This document shows, piece by piece, positions 44,466 to 53,244 of a stretch of 64,000 nt of DNA. The first letter of the stretch is position 1. The number at the start of each line of letters is the position of its first letter. The position numbers and the translations under genes are program-made. The notes under the pieces were generated by a model. It saw only the letters and a program-made list of their open reading frames with translations. It searched no databases and was not told the origin of the DNA. Source of the stretch: JASLMY01 sp965226475 (GTDB taxonomy: Bacteria > Pseudomonadota > Alphaproteobacteria > GCA-2731375); assembly GCA_965226475.1 (NCBI GenBank), contig CBDDDJ010000005.1, positions 2,654,067 to 2,718,066 on the forward strand, written 5' to 3'.

Positions 44466-44822
44466 ATGTTGAAGCCAGTCCAATGGGTCGGTTCGAGCAA
44501 GGCGGATCTGAAGCGGTTTCCCGATCCCGTTCAGGACCGCATGGGCTTTGCGATCTACCAGGCCCAGGCCGGTCTCCGGCACCGCGACGCCAGACCGCTC
44601 AAGGGCTTCGGCTCCGCTGTCCTGGAGGTGGTGGCGCGTTACGACGGCGACACCTTCAGGGCCGTGTACACGGTTCGGTTCGAAACGGCGGTCTATGTCC
44701 TTCATGCCTTCCAGAAAAAGGCCAAACGGGGCGCCGCCACCCCGAAACCGGAACTCGACATGGTCCGGCGCCGGCTGAGGGTGGCCGAGCAACATGACCG
44801 GGACACGCATGGCGGAGGGTAG
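44466..44822 (+). CDS. RelE/HigB-type toxin of a type II toxin-antitoxin system (Gp49-like)
   Basis: The 118-residue protein starts MLKPVQWVGSSKADLKRFPD and has VQDRMGFAIYQAQAGLRHRD, RPLKGFGSAVLEVVARYDGD and FRAVYTVRFETAVYVLHAFQKKAKRG, matching the phage-derived Gp49-like/HigB group of ribosome-dependent mRNA interferases. The basic C-terminal region (FQKKAKRG) is typical. The antitoxin gene follows 4 nt after the stop, the toxin-first order of higBA. Intact. Confidence 0.88.
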   Translation: MLKPVQWVGSSKADLKRFPDPVQDRMGFAIYQAQAGLRHRDARPLKGFGSAVLEVVARYDGDTFRAVYTVRFETAVYVLHAFQKKAKRGAATPKPELDMVRRRLRVAEQHDRDTHGGG

Positions 44823-44826
44823 AACC

Positions 44827-45165
44827 ATGACCACATCCGACTCGACCGTCGAACGCGGCAGCGGCAACGTCTTCGCGGACCTCGGCCATCCCGAGGCCGA
44901 TGCCCATCTGCTCAAGGCGGACCTCGTCACCCGCATCGACACTATCATCCGCCAGCGCGGCATCACCCAGACCGAGGCGGCACGCCTGCTCGGCCTCACC
45001 CAGCCCGACGTGTCGCGGCTGCTCAGGGGCGACTTCCGCGAGTATTCCCTGGAACGCCTGTTCCGCCTGCTCACCGCCCTCGGCCGCGATATCGACATCG
45101 TCATCCGCCAGCCACGCTCGGCCTCCGGCGGGAAGCTGCGCATCGCGGCAAGCGAGATCGGCTGA
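44827..45165 (+). CDS. HigA-like XRE antitoxin
   Basis: The 112-residue protein begins MTTSDSTVERGSGNVFADLG HPEAD and contains an XRE helix-turn-helix (IRQRGITQTEAARLLGLTQP, DVSRLLRGDFREYSLERLFR) followed by LLTALGRDIDIVIRQPR, typical of antitoxins partnering Gp49-like toxins. It should bind the toxin and autoregulate the operon. The start at 44827 follows GGAGG by 9 nt; an ATG at 44809 inside the toxin gene is a weaker option. Intact. Confidence 0.88.
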   Translation: MTTSDSTVERGSGNVFADLGHPEADAHLLKADLVTRIDTIIRQRGITQTEAARLLGLTQPDVSRLLRGDFREYSLERLFRLLTALGRDIDIVIRQPRSASGGKLRIAASEIG

Positions 45166-45313
45166 CGCCACCCTCGCGTCGCCCCTCGCGGCGGGTCTGC
45201 TGCGCAGCCGGCCCGCCCTCCGCCGCTCCGGTTGACCGCCATACCCGATATTCGCTACCCCTCCAGAACGCATCGTGCCGCGTTCGCGAACCGATTGCGC
45301 GACACTCTGCATC

Positions 45314-45572
45314 ATGACCCCATTCTTCCGATGGAGGAGTACGCGAGTGCCCAGATCCGCATCCCCTGACGACCACGAACTCCTGACAGTGTCCGACGCG
45401 ATCCATCGTGGGATGTCCATGCGCGAGATCGCGGGCCTGCTCTAACGGCGACGAGGCCGTGGACGCGCAGTGGTATAGCGATAGTTTGCTGCGTGACCGG
45501 ACCCGCCGGCGTGTCCACAAGGCGCTCAGGCTCATGCACGAAAACTCCCGCGGCACCCCGACCGCGCCATAA
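45314..45572 (+). pseudogene. DUF2285-like protein, frameshifted
   Basis: Two segments, SASPDDHELLTVSDAIHRGM, SMREIAGLL and then YGDEAVDAQWYSDSLLRDRT, RRRVHKALRLMHENSRG, together match the DUF2285-type small proteins found on alphaproteobacterial plasmids. They are separated by one extra A in CTCTAACGGC (about 45445), which creates a TAA. The start could be ATG 45314 or GTG 45347, the latter having GGAGGAG upstream. Confidence 0.55.
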
Positions 45573-46370
45573 ACCGCACCGCCGGCACACGCCGCGGCTT
45601 CGCGACAGCGCCGCCCTGCCTCCCCCCAATCCGAAGCCCCCGTCTCCCCCCGCGCTAACCCATCGCTCGGGCACCGTGCTGCGCAGCCGGCCCGGCGTCG
45701 GCTGCGTTCACCCCCGCCGCACCAGCCAGAATGCCGCGATACAGAGGAGAACTGGAATGGACGCCTCCAACCCTGATGTTGGCGGCAAAGCGTTGACAGG
45801 AAGCTATCCCAAATTTAATCGGAACCCGCCACATCCCGGAGGCAGGTTCTCGTTTCGGAGGCCTTACCCCGCGCCTCCCGTTTGGCCGTTTGCTGAATAC
45901 GGAATAACAGTAGACAGCGGCGGGTACGAAGCTATGTCCGCCAGCCGGTCTCCCTAATCGGCGGCAAAGCAGTACAACAGTCCAGCCCCGCCGGTGCTGA
46001 CGAGATTTTCCTGGCTGCAGCCGCCACATTAGCCACTTTGCTTTCGGGTCCCGGCCATTAGCCGTTCGATCGGCGTTATTCAACGCGCTCGACCAGTCGA
46101 AAGCTTTTCCGCCGGTGCGGAAATGAGGATGAATTACTACAAAGGATATAGCCGCAAAGTGATCTGACATTCTCTGGTTCTTCGACGGCTTGGATGCAGG
46201 CATCGCAACACGCCTGTACCAGCACGCCCGCCAGTCAAGACGCCCATCCCTTCCGACACTAGAAACCCATGCCGCAGCCCACCGCGACGACACTCTTCGT
46301 CGCGGTTTCCCTTTGCGAGCAGCGCGCCGCAAAGAGTCGGAGCATGGTCGGCGGAACCTGTCAACGACTT
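45573..46370 (+). other. Gene-poor stretch
   Basis: About 800 bp hold one of the 18-bp repeats (45677) and a purine-rich tract near 45740-45900, but no frame with recognisable protein content. Decayed sequence is likely. IS3-W starts at its end. Confidence 0.4.
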
Positions 46371-46391
46371 TGAGACACCGACGGTTTCTAT

Positions 46392-47393
46392 TTACTGACT
46401 CGTTTCTCCTGTTGTGGAAGTGGCGGGTGGGTTGATCCAGACGGCTTCGGGAAGCGGGGCGGGTTTCGGGGTGCCGTGGACGAAGCGTTCGGGGTGAAGT
46501 GCCCAGGCGGCTTGCAGGGTACGTCCGCGCTTAGCCAGCACATCCGGTGCTCGGTGATGATGGACATCATCGGGGGTGAGCATCGCGATCCCGGCATGGC
46601 GGTGCTCGGTGTTGTACCAGGGGAAGAACGACCGGCAGAAGGCGATGGCGGCGGTAATGTCTTCGAAGCGGCCAGGGAAGCCGGGGTGATACTTCAGGGT
46701 CTTGAACTGCGCCTCGGAGAAGGGGTTGTCGTCGCTGACCTGGGGGCGGCTCAGAGAGCGGGTGACCCCGAGGTCGGCGAGGAGTTGGGCGGTGCACTTG
46801 CTGGTCATCGGCGCGCCGCGGTCCGAATGCAGGGTGAGCACCTGGAGCTCGATGCCTTGCTTGAGACAGGTTTCCTCGATCAGCGTCGCGGCGAGCGCGG
46901 CGTTCTCCCGATCGGCAACCATCCAGCCCACGACGTGGCGGCTGAAGATGTCGAGCAAGACATAGAGGTAGAAGGACGTCCAGCGTTTGGGCCCCCGGAG
47001 CCGGGTGATGTCCCAGGACCAGGTCTGGTTGGGGCCCGTGGCCACCAGCTCGGGCTTGGTGTAGCAGGGATGACTGCGCTGATTGCGCCGCTCTCGCACC
47101 GGCTGGTTCGCGGCCAGGATCCGGTACATTGTGCGCTCGGCGCACAGATACCGGCCTTCATCGAGCAGCGTCGCGACGACCTCGGCCGGTGACCGGTCGA
47201 CGAAGCGCGGGCTGGCGAGCACGTCGAGGACGTGCGCGCGTTCGGACGCACGCAGGGCCCGGGCGGGCGTGGGACGGGGCTGCTGATGCCCGGGAGCGGG
47301 CCTCTGACGACGGTGGAAGGAAGCCCGTGGCACCCCCAGCGCTCGGCACGCCGGCGCCACGCCGACCTGCGATGCGAGCGGCTGGACGGCCAT
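46392..47393 (-). CDS. IS3-W orfB, DDE transposase
   Basis: The 333-residue protein has HTH-like EVVATLLDEGRYLCAERTMY and the rve core: D in TWSWDITRLRGPKRWTSF, D in LTLHSDRGAPMTSKCTAQLL and E in NPFSEAQFKTLKYHPGFPGR, followed by FFPWYNTEHRHAGIAMLTPD. All catalytic residues are present. The start overlaps the orfA stop (TGATG). Probably functional. Confidence 0.92.
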   Translation of the reverse strand: MAVQPLASQVGVAPACRALGVPRASFHRRQRPAPGHQQPRPTPARALRASERAHVLDVLASPRFVDRSPAEVVATLLDEGRYLCAERTMYRILAANQPVRERRNQRSHPCYTKPELVATGPNQTWSWDITRLRGPKRWTSFYLYVLLDIFSRHVVGWMVADRENAALAATLIEETCLKQGIELQVLTLHSDRGAPMTSKCTAQLLADLGVTRSLSRPQVSDDNPFSEAQFKTLKYHPGFPGRFEDITAAIAFCRSFFPWYNTEHRHAGIAMLTPDDVHHHRAPDVLAKRGRTLQAAWALHPERFVHGTPKPAPLPEAVWINPPATSTTGETSQ

Positions 47394-47881
47394 CAGCAGT
47401 CCTTCCCGTGTTCGAGGCTGAATCCCAGCAGCCCGGCAACTTTTCCCTGGACGTCCAGGATCGTATGGGCGGTGTGCAGCTCCTTCTCCAGCCGAGCCAC
47501 TTTCGCCTCGAGCTCGTGCACCTTCGCGCTGAGGGGGTTGCGCTCGGCGGGCTTCCGACCGCGTTTGCTCGGGGTCAGGCCTTGAAGCGACCCCTCACGC
47601 CGCGCCCCGCGCCATTCCGTCAGATGGGAGCTGTACAGACCCTCGCGGCGAAGCAGCCGGCCCACCTCGCCGGGCTGCGTGCAGCTCTCTGCCTCCTCCA
47701 GAATCCGCAGTCGATACTGCGCGGTGAACTTGCGCCTCTTCGGCTTGGCCACGACCTCCGGGTCCGGCGTTGGCCGCGCGTGGCTGGCTCCGGCCCCGGG
47801 GGCCTCGTCGCGACGCTCCTCGACCCCCAGGGCCGGAGCGTCCATCTCTTGCAATGTCATCGATTCTCTCTCTGCGGTCAT
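47393..47881 (-). CDS. IS3-W orfA
   Basis: The 162-residue protein has a helix-turn-helix (RRKFTAQYRLRILEEAESCT, VGRLLRREGLYSSHLTEWRG) and a C-terminal coiled coil (VHELEAKVARLEKELHTAHT). Start ATG 47881 with GGAGG 9 nt upstream. Confidence 0.88.
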   Translation of the reverse strand: MTAERESMTLQEMDAPALGVEERRDEAPGAGASHARPTPDPEVVAKPKRRKFTAQYRLRILEEAESCTQPGEVGRLLRREGLYSSHLTEWRGARREGSLQGLTPSKRGRKPAERNPLSAKVHELEAKVARLEKELHTAHTILDVQGKVAGLLGFSLEHGKDC

Positions 47882-47933
47882 CGGTTTTCACCTCCACCGC
47901 CCTACAGTAATTCCAAGGGGGGCCGGTGTCTCA

Positions 47934-48156
47934 GTGATGTTGGCAGAGAGGGGAGCCTGCCGATCTCCCGGCCCCAATGGTGCGCGCCACCGCACGCCTC
48001 CATCGCCACCGTGCAGCGTGGCTGCGCAGCCACAAAGTCCAACAGCTTCGCCCGGCTCAGCTTCTTACGGAACGCAACCGACCCGTCCGCCCGCGCACCG
48101 TGCACCCGAAAGCTGTTCTTCGCCAGATCGATCCCGATCATGTTAACCTGTTCCAT
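47934..48156 (-). pseudogene. IS110-family transposase, N-terminal fragment
   Basis: The frame starts MEQVNMIGIDLAKNSFRVHG and ARADGSVAFRKKLSRAKLLD, then TVAMEACGGAHHWGREIGRL, the RuvC-like DEDD domain of IS110 recombinases (Asp in GIDLAKN, Glu in MEACGG). It ends where IS3-W was inserted or joined. The C-terminal Tnp-20 domain with the catalytic Ser is missing. Confidence 0.85.
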
Positions 48157-48240
48157 GGACGCCCCCTTCCTCGCTTGGCGTTAACAACACCGCCAACCTG
48201 GCACATAGCGATGCCGTCGGGAGGGGCGTCCACCCCATCG
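48157..48240 (-). ncRNA. IS110 left-end non-coding region, candidate bridge-RNA part
   Basis: Directly upstream of the IS110 start, an inverted repeat (TGGACGCCCCCT at 48156-48167 and GAGGGGCGTCCA at 48221-48232) can form a large hairpin. IS110-family elements are known to encode a bridge RNA in the non-coding end next to the recombinase. Only this one end survives. The assignment is inferred from position and folding. Confidence 0.35.
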
Positions 48241-48249
48241 GTTACCGCT

Positions 48250-48900
48250 TCAGAGTATCGGCGCCATTGCGGTGGCGAGGGACAATTCGATGTCCCGCAC
48301 CGCTTTCGAGACCTCCCGGCCGATCAGGTCCATCTTGCGGACCTGAGCGATGCGTTGGGCGGCGCCCGCCAACTCCGGTCCAGAAAGAATGCCGCCGAAT
48401 ATACCGCAAGCATCGGCAAGGGAGATGATGACGATATCGCGCGGATCCGGAATTTCATCGCTGAACAGGACCCCCATGATCCGCAGCTTCACTTCCCGGA
48501 CGGTCTTGTTGTCGATGATCGGGTAGCGCCGCTCGTGGAACACCCACATGAAGCGGTCATCCTCCCGTCGCAGAATGCCGCGCTCGACGAGACGGGCGAG
48601 GGAGCGTTCCTGGATATCACCGGCATAGGCGACCGTTTGGTTGACCCAGTGGCCGGGGTCGTGTGTCTCCACGGATTGCGCGATGCGGGCAAGCGTCGGA
48701 TCGAGCAGATCATCTTCAAGCGGTGCCGGGTCGATCATGAAGAGCCGTTCCGGGTCGGTGTCAATTCGGCCCTCTAGAGCCAAATCCATCAGAACCGAGC
48801 CGCCAAGCGCGTACTCCAGGGACACCGACCGTGCATCAACGAAACGCCCGCTCTTGTCATCGAGCAGAAGCAGCATGATCTCTTCAGCGAATCTCAGCAT
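48250..48900 (-). CDS. GPP34 (GOLPH3/Vps74-like) family protein
   Basis: The 216-residue protein begins MLRFAEEIMLLLLDDKSGRF and has YALGGSVLMDLALEGRIDTD, RLARLVERGILRREDDR-type sequence and RRYPIIDNKTVREVKLRIMG, the GPP34 family pattern (bacterial relatives of the Golgi PI4P-binding GOLPH3, which attach to membranes). The bacterial role is unknown. The start at 48900 follows GGGAGG by 8 nt; a GTG at 48906 is possible. It sits just before IS3-X copy 5; the P450-like remnant beyond that element may once have been its neighbour. Confidence 0.75.
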   Translation of the reverse strand: MLRFAEEIMLLLLDDKSGRFVDARSVSLEYALGGSVLMDLALEGRIDTDPERLFMIDPAPLEDDLLDPTLARIAQSVETHDPGHWVNQTVAYAGDIQERSLARLVERGILRREDDRFMWVFHERRYPIIDNKTVREVKLRIMGVLFSDEIPDPRDIVIISLADACGIFGGILSGPELAGAAQRIAQVRKMDLIGREVSKAVRDIELSLATAMAPIL

Positions 48901-49056
48901 GCGCACAGCCTCCCGATCCAGCGGCGTAAACGAAAATTACGATCCGGCACCATTGATACCGCATGATGGCAACCAGCACGACCTTAAACGTGAGTCGGAC
49001 CCGATTTCCTTGGACACAGAATTGGCTTAATCGAAGTGTCCAAGGAGGACCGGAAC

Positions 49057-49467
49057 ATGGCCGATAATTTTGAGAAGAAAGTTGCTGTTGATGGGCCTGT
49101 GGTAAATGCGGGCGAGCTTGGCTCGTCCACGTTTTCCCCAGGCCAGGCTTTGCCGGCAGGCCCGCTGGGACTTGGCCAGCGATGGACGGTGGCGCGCAAG
49201 CGTGAGGTCGTTCCGCGGCTTTTGCGTGACGAGCCGGTGCAACTTCTGTCGCGCCAGTTGGGCGTAGAGATCTTCCGGCTCGAGCAGTGGCGTGAGAAAG
49301 CGATCGGCGGGATCGACGCCTCGCTCAAGCAACGCAAGGGCGATCCGGTGCAGGCGGAACTGGATAGCGCCATGAAGCGGATCGGAGAGTTGACCATGCA
49401 GGTGGAACTGCTGGAGGCCAAGACGGAGACCTTCGGCCCTTTGGGGCGGCGGAGGTCGCGGCGATGA
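49057..49467 (+). CDS. IS3-X orfA, copy 5
   Basis: This intact 136-residue DNA-binding subunit has the SLKQRKGDP version, unlike its mirror copy 2, which has SLKRRKGDP. Confidence 0.85.
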   Translation: MADNFEKKVAVDGPVVNAGELGSSTFSPGQALPAGPLGLGQRWTVARKREVVPRLLRDEPVQLLSRQLGVEIFRLEQWREKAIGGIDASLKQRKGDPVQAELDSAMKRIGELTMQVELLEAKTETFGPLGRRRSRR

Positions 49468-50369
49468 GTGCCGCCACCTCGCCCGGCACGGGTCTGGCCT
49501 ACGGCCTGCGGCGGGTCTGCGCCGCCTGGGGCATGGCCCGCTCCTCGTTCTACGCCATGACCTCCGGCCAGCACGCCGAGCAGCCGCCGGCAAAGCGTCG
49601 GGGACCGAAGCCCGCGATCTCGGACCAGGCGCTGCTGGTGGCGATCGAAGCCGACCTGGAGGCATCGCCCTGGGAGGGCGAGGGCTACCGCAAGGTCTGG
49701 GCTCGGCTTCGGGTCTGTCGCGACATCCGGGTTGCCCGCAAGCGGGTGCTCCGCCTGATGCGCGAGAACAATCTGCTCTCGCCCCATCGCTGCCGCCGCC
49801 GTGGCGGCAATCCCCATGACGGTGAGATCATCACTCATGCCCCGAACCTCATGTGGGGCACCGATGGCGTTCGGGTGTTCACGGTGGACGACGGCTGGGG
49901 CTGGATCTTCACCGCCGTCGAGCATTGGAACGCCGAGTGTGTCGGCTGGCATGTCTGCAAGCGCGGCGACCGCTTCGCCGCCCTGCAGCCGATCTCCATG
50001 GGGCTTGCCGGGCTGTATGGCTCGACCGCGGCCGGCGCGGCTCGGGGGCTGGCCTTGCGGATGGATCACGGCTCCCAGTATCTGTCGGACCACTTCACCA
50101 ACCAGATCAAGTTCTGGGGCATCCAGCCGTCCTACGCCTTCGTCGCCGAGCCCCAGACCAACGGCGTCGCCGAGCGGTTCAATCGCACGCTGAAGGAACA
50201 GATCATCCATGGTCGCATCTACCGCAACATCGCGGAGCTGCGGGACGCCGTCCGCGACTTCGTCGAACTCTACAATGCCCAGTGGATCGTCGAAAAGAAC
50301 GGCTACCTGAGCCCCGCTCAAGCTCGTCAGGCGTGGCACGCCGCGATCTCAATCAGGCCCGCCGCGTGA
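49464..50369 (+). CDS. IS3-X orfB transposase, copy 5
   Basis: This is an intact 301-residue DDE transposase, identical to that of copy 2. Confidence 0.92.
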   Translation: MSAATSPGTGLAYGLRRVCAAWGMARSSFYAMTSGQHAEQPPAKRRGPKPAISDQALLVAIEADLEASPWEGEGYRKVWARLRVCRDIRVARKRVLRLMRENNLLSPHRCRRRGGNPHDGEIITHAPNLMWGTDGVRVFTVDDGWGWIFTAVEHWNAECVGWHVCKRGDRFAALQPISMGLAGLYGSTAAGAARGLALRMDHGSQYLSDHFTNQIKFWGIQPSYAFVAEPQTNGVAERFNRTLKEQIIHGRIYRNIAELRDAVRDFVELYNAQWIVEKNGYLSPAQARQAWHAAISIRPAA

Positions 50370-50542
50370 GACAAACTTGTGTCCAAGGAACCGGGTGCGC
50401 TACACACGACCTTAAACGAGGGGATGCCGAAGGCTTTAGAGTGATGATCCCGATTCCCTGGCCGAAACCTCAGTCACCCGTTGGCTCGAACCCCCTTCCT
50501 TTGTCGAGGAGACGCTCTCACTGGGTAAGGATACGGAGAGCC

Positions 50543-50671
50543 TCATCCATCGCCAGGTAGCCTATGCGACGGCCGACGGCTGCGCGACAGCGGGTTGTAA
50601 GCGACGCCGCTCTGCCAGCGTTCCCGCGCGAGCACCGCACCCACGACGATGGACCGTATCGCCTGCTGCAT
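50543..50671 (-). pseudogene. Cytochrome P450-like N-terminal scrap (right arm)
   Basis: Mirror copy of the 42-codon frame at 32333, with the same MQQAIRSIVVGAVLARERWQ start and the same early divergence. From 50419 to 50542 nothing is recognised. Confidence 0.4.
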
Positions 50672-50678
50672 CGAGAAC

Positions 50679-50787
50679 TGGACCCATCCAGGAAAAGTGG
50701 AGGCGCCCTACACCGTTTGCATTGCTTCTGCCTCGAATTTGACGGGGCTTGTGAAGTCCAGCGTCGAGTGCCGACGGACTGGATTAT
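50679..50787 (-). mobile_element. IS3-Z, orfB C-terminus and right end (right arm)
   Basis: Mirror of 32217-32325. It includes the NPVRRHSTLDFTSPVKFEAE frame and the terminal inverted repeat, and directly abuts IS3-Y. Confidence 0.75.
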
Positions 50788-50840
50788 TGAACCGCGCCGG
50801 GTTTGGCGGAGGCTCCAACTCTTGAGAAAGTGGAGCCATT

Positions 50841-51167
50841 ATGAGCAACATAAGGAACAGGTTTTCTTCCGAGGTTCGCGCCCGCGCGGTGCGGATGGTT
50901 GTGGATCACGAGGGCGAACACGCCTCGCGTTGGGCGGCTGTTTCCTCGATGGCTGGGAAGATCGGCTGCACGGCGCAGACGCTCAATGAGTGGGTGAAGA
51001 GGTTCGAGCGCGACAGCGGCGTGCGCGCCGGCGTCTCCAGCGAGGTCGCCGAGCGGTTGAAAGCCCTGGAGCGGGAGAACCGCGACCTCCGGCAGGTCAA
51101 CGAGATCCCGCGCAAGGCGAGCGCCTATTTTGCCCAGGCGGAGCTCGACCGCCGGTTCAAGCCATGA
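50841..51167 (+). CDS. IS3-Y orfA (right arm)
   Basis: The 108-residue protein has a helix-turn-helix (RWAAVSSMAGKIGCTAQTLN, EWVKRFERDSGV) and a coiled coil (AERLKALERENRDLRQVNEI), ending KASAYFAQAELDRRFKP. In this arm the T run at 51128-51131 has four T, so orfA ends normally and overlaps orfB by ATGA at 51164. The left arm has five T and fuses the two frames. Confidence 0.85.
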   Translation: MSNIRNRFSSEVRARAVRMVVDHEGEHASRWAAVSSMAGKIGCTAQTLNEWVKRFERDSGVRAGVSSEVAERLKALERENRDLRQVNEIPRKASAYFAQAELDRRFKP

Positions 51168-51772
51168 TCGCGTTCATCGACGATCATCGCGAGGCGCACG
51201 GGGTCGAGCCGATCTGCAAGGTGCCGCCGATCGCCCCGTCGACCTACCACGACCATGTGGCCAGGCGGCGCGATCCGGCCAGGCTGTCGGCACGGGCGAA
51301 GCGGGATATGGCTCTCAAGGTCGAGGTCCGACGCGTCTTCGAAGAGAACTTCCGTGTCTACGGCGTGCGCAAGGCGTGGCGGCAATTGCAGCGGGAAGGC
51401 TTCGATGTCGCTCGCTGCACTGTTGAGCGGCTGATGCGGGAGATGGGCTTGCAAGGGGTGATCCGCGGCAAGCCGATCCGCACGACAGTCAGCGACAAGG
51501 CCGCGCCTTGCCCGCTCGACAAGGTCAATCGCCAGTTCCACGCTCCGGCACCGAATAGGCTGTGGGTCTCGGACTTTACCTACGTGGCCACTTGGGCCGG
51601 CTTCGTCCATGTCGCCTTTGTCATCGACGCCTATGCCCGCCGCATCGTCGGCTGGCGGGTGAGCCGGACAGCCCATGCCGGCTTTGTTCTCGATGCCCTG
51701 GAACAAGCACTTCATGCGCGGCGACCCGTCCATCGCGGTGGGCTGATCCATCACAGCGATAGAGGCAGCCAA

Positions 51773-53244
51773 GGCGAGTTCAATCGGTCGTCGCAACACT
51801 CTGGCATAGGAGGTTGCTATGACGGTACGCAGACGGCGGTCGGATTGGTCTGGACGGAGCAAGTTGCATTCGCCAGGTCGACCGGACTCGGCACGGCGTG
51901 AAGAGCTTGTTCGGTTCTGGGCAGCGATTGCGACGGGGCGTTCGAGCGAGGACGCGGCCCGAGATGCCGGTGTATCCCCTCCGGTAGGCTCGAGGTGGTT
52001 CCGGAGGTCGGGCGGCATGCCACCATCACATTTATCGCAATCGGCCAAGCCGCTGTCAGGACGTTACCTGTCTTTCGAGGAACGTGAGGAGATTGCTCTT
52101 CTGCGCGCCCAGGGAAGAGGCATACGTCATATTGCTTGCCGGCTGGAGCGAGCACCGTCGACGATCTCCCGCGAGGTGCGGCGCAACGCGGCGACCCGAA
52201 GCGGTGGCCTGGACTACCGAGCAACGACGGCGCAGTGGCATGCTGATCGATCCGCCAAAAGGCCGAAGCCAGCCAAGCTGGCAACGAATGAGGCGCTGCG
52301 GCGCTATGTGCAGGATCGGCTTGCGGGTCGGATCTCGGCACCGGATGGAACGGTGATCGAGGGGCCACGCGTCGTCTGGAACGGTCGTCGGCATGGGCCG
52401 CGGCAGCACAGGCGATGGGCCAGGGCCTGGAGTCCTGAGCAGATCGCGCACCGTCTTCGGATCGACTATCCTGGGGACGGGCCCGAGGATCAAGCGATGC
52501 GGATCAGTCATGAGGCGATCTATCAGGCGCTCTACGTACAGGGCCGCGGCGCACTCCGTCGTGAGCTGACCGCCTGCCTTCGCACGGGAAGGGCACTGCG
52601 CGTGCCTCGGGCACGTAGCCGCCGGCGGGGCAAATCCTTCGTCACGCCTGAGATCATGATCAGTGAACGATCGGCGGAAGCAGCTGATCGGGCCGTACCC
52701 GGACACTGGGAAGGTGACCTGATCATCGGCTTGGGCAGATCGGCGATCGGCACTCTGGTGGAACGCACCACGCGGTTCACAATGCTGCTGCATCTTCCCC
52801 GAATGGAAGGCCACGGCACCGTCCCGCGCGTAAAGAACGGGCCTGCGCTTGCCGGTCATGGGGCTGAAGCGGTTCGCGATGCCATCGCCCGGACGATCAC
52901 GACATTGCCAGCGCAGCTTCGCCGCTCGCTGACCTGGGACCAGGGAGCAGAGATGGCCAGGCATGCGGATCTGCGGATCGCAACCGGCCTTCCCGTCTAC
53001 TTCTGCGAACCGCACAGCCTTTGGCAACGCGGAACGAACGAGAAAACCAATGGACTGCTTCGACAGTACTTCCCGAAAGGAACCGATCTGAGCGCACACA
53101 GTCCGGACGTACTCGCAGTTGTTGCTGACGCGCTCAATACACGGCCCCGCAAGACCCTCGGATGGAGAACTCCCGCCGAAGCTCTGGACCAGTGCTTGCA
53201 GGCCAGTCAAACTGAACGTGTTGCGACGACCGGTTGAACCCGCC
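51773..53244 (+). mobile_element. IS30-family element, intact (right arm)
   Basis: It is 1472 bp with terminal repeats GGCGAGTTCAATCGG and the inverted GGCGGGTTCAACCGG, continuing through TCGTCGCAACAC. A 3-bp CAA duplication is at 51770-51772 and 53245-53247. The left-arm copy is damaged. Confidence 0.92.
51819..53237 (+). CDS. IS30-family transposase, intact (right arm)
   Basis: The 472-residue protein has an N-terminal helix-turn-helix (SLEEREEIALLR-like LSFEEREEIALLRAQGRGIR, CRLERAPSTISREVRRN), the long IS30 helical region and the DDE core: D in VPGHWEGDLIIGLGRSAIGT, D in LRRSLTWDQGAEMARHADLR and E in WQRGTNEKTNGLLRQYFPKG. The C-terminal NTRPRKTLGWRTPAEALDQ is diagnostic. It may be active. 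Confidence 0.94.
   Translation: MTVRRRRSDWSGRSKLHSPGRPDSARREELVRFWAAIATGRSSEDAARDAGVSPPVGSRWFRRSGGMPPSHLSQSAKPLSGRYLSFEEREEIALLRAQGRGIRHIACRLERAPSTISREVRRNAATRSGGLDYRATTAQWHADRSAKRPKPAKLATNEALRRYVQDRLAGRISAPDGTVIEGPRVVWNGRRHGPRQHRRWARAWSPEQIAHRLRIDYPGDGPEDQAMRISHEAIYQALYVQGRGALRRELTACLRTGRALRVPRARSRRRGKSFVTPEIMISERSAEAADRAVPGHWEGDLIIGLGRSAIGTLVERTTRFTMLLHLPRMEGHGTVPRVKNGPALAGHGAEAVRDAIARTITTLPAQLRRSLTWDQGAEMARHADLRIATGLPVYFCEPHSLWQRGTNEKTNGLLRQYFPKGTDLSAHSPDVLAVVADALNTRPRKTLGWRTPAEALDQCLQASQTERVATTG

Larger units (their letters stand above)
44307..45694 (+). repeat. Three dispersed copies of an 18-bp palindrome-containing sequence
   Basis: TGCTGCGCAGCCGGCCCG occurs at 44307-44324, 45198-45215 and 45677-45694, each time in the gap after a gene end. 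It contains the palindrome CTGCGCAG. It may be a local intergenic repeat family or a protein binding site. Confidence 0.7.
46371..47933 (-). mobile_element. IS3-W, apparently intact IS3-family element
   Basis: The ends TGAGACACCG (46371-46380) and CGGTGTCTCA (47924-47933) are inverted repeats with the TG...CA termini of IS3 elements. It carries overlapping orfA and orfB. The flanks differ (gactt and gtgat), so no target duplication is seen. Its right flank is an IS110 transposase cut in mid-gene. Confidence 0.82.
48991..50404 (+). mobile_element. IS3-X copy 5 (inner boundary of right arm)
   Basis: It is 1414 bp, with flanks cacgaccttaaacg on both sides (48977-48990 and 50405-50418). The matching flanks show a clean insertion at this site. 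Confidence 0.93.

Noticed and set aside
32600..50404. A classical composite transposon formed by IS3-X copies 2 and 5.
   Set aside because: Copy 2 lacks a target duplication on its inner flank, and no duplication brackets the 32600-50404 unit as a whole, so transposition as one unit is not supported.
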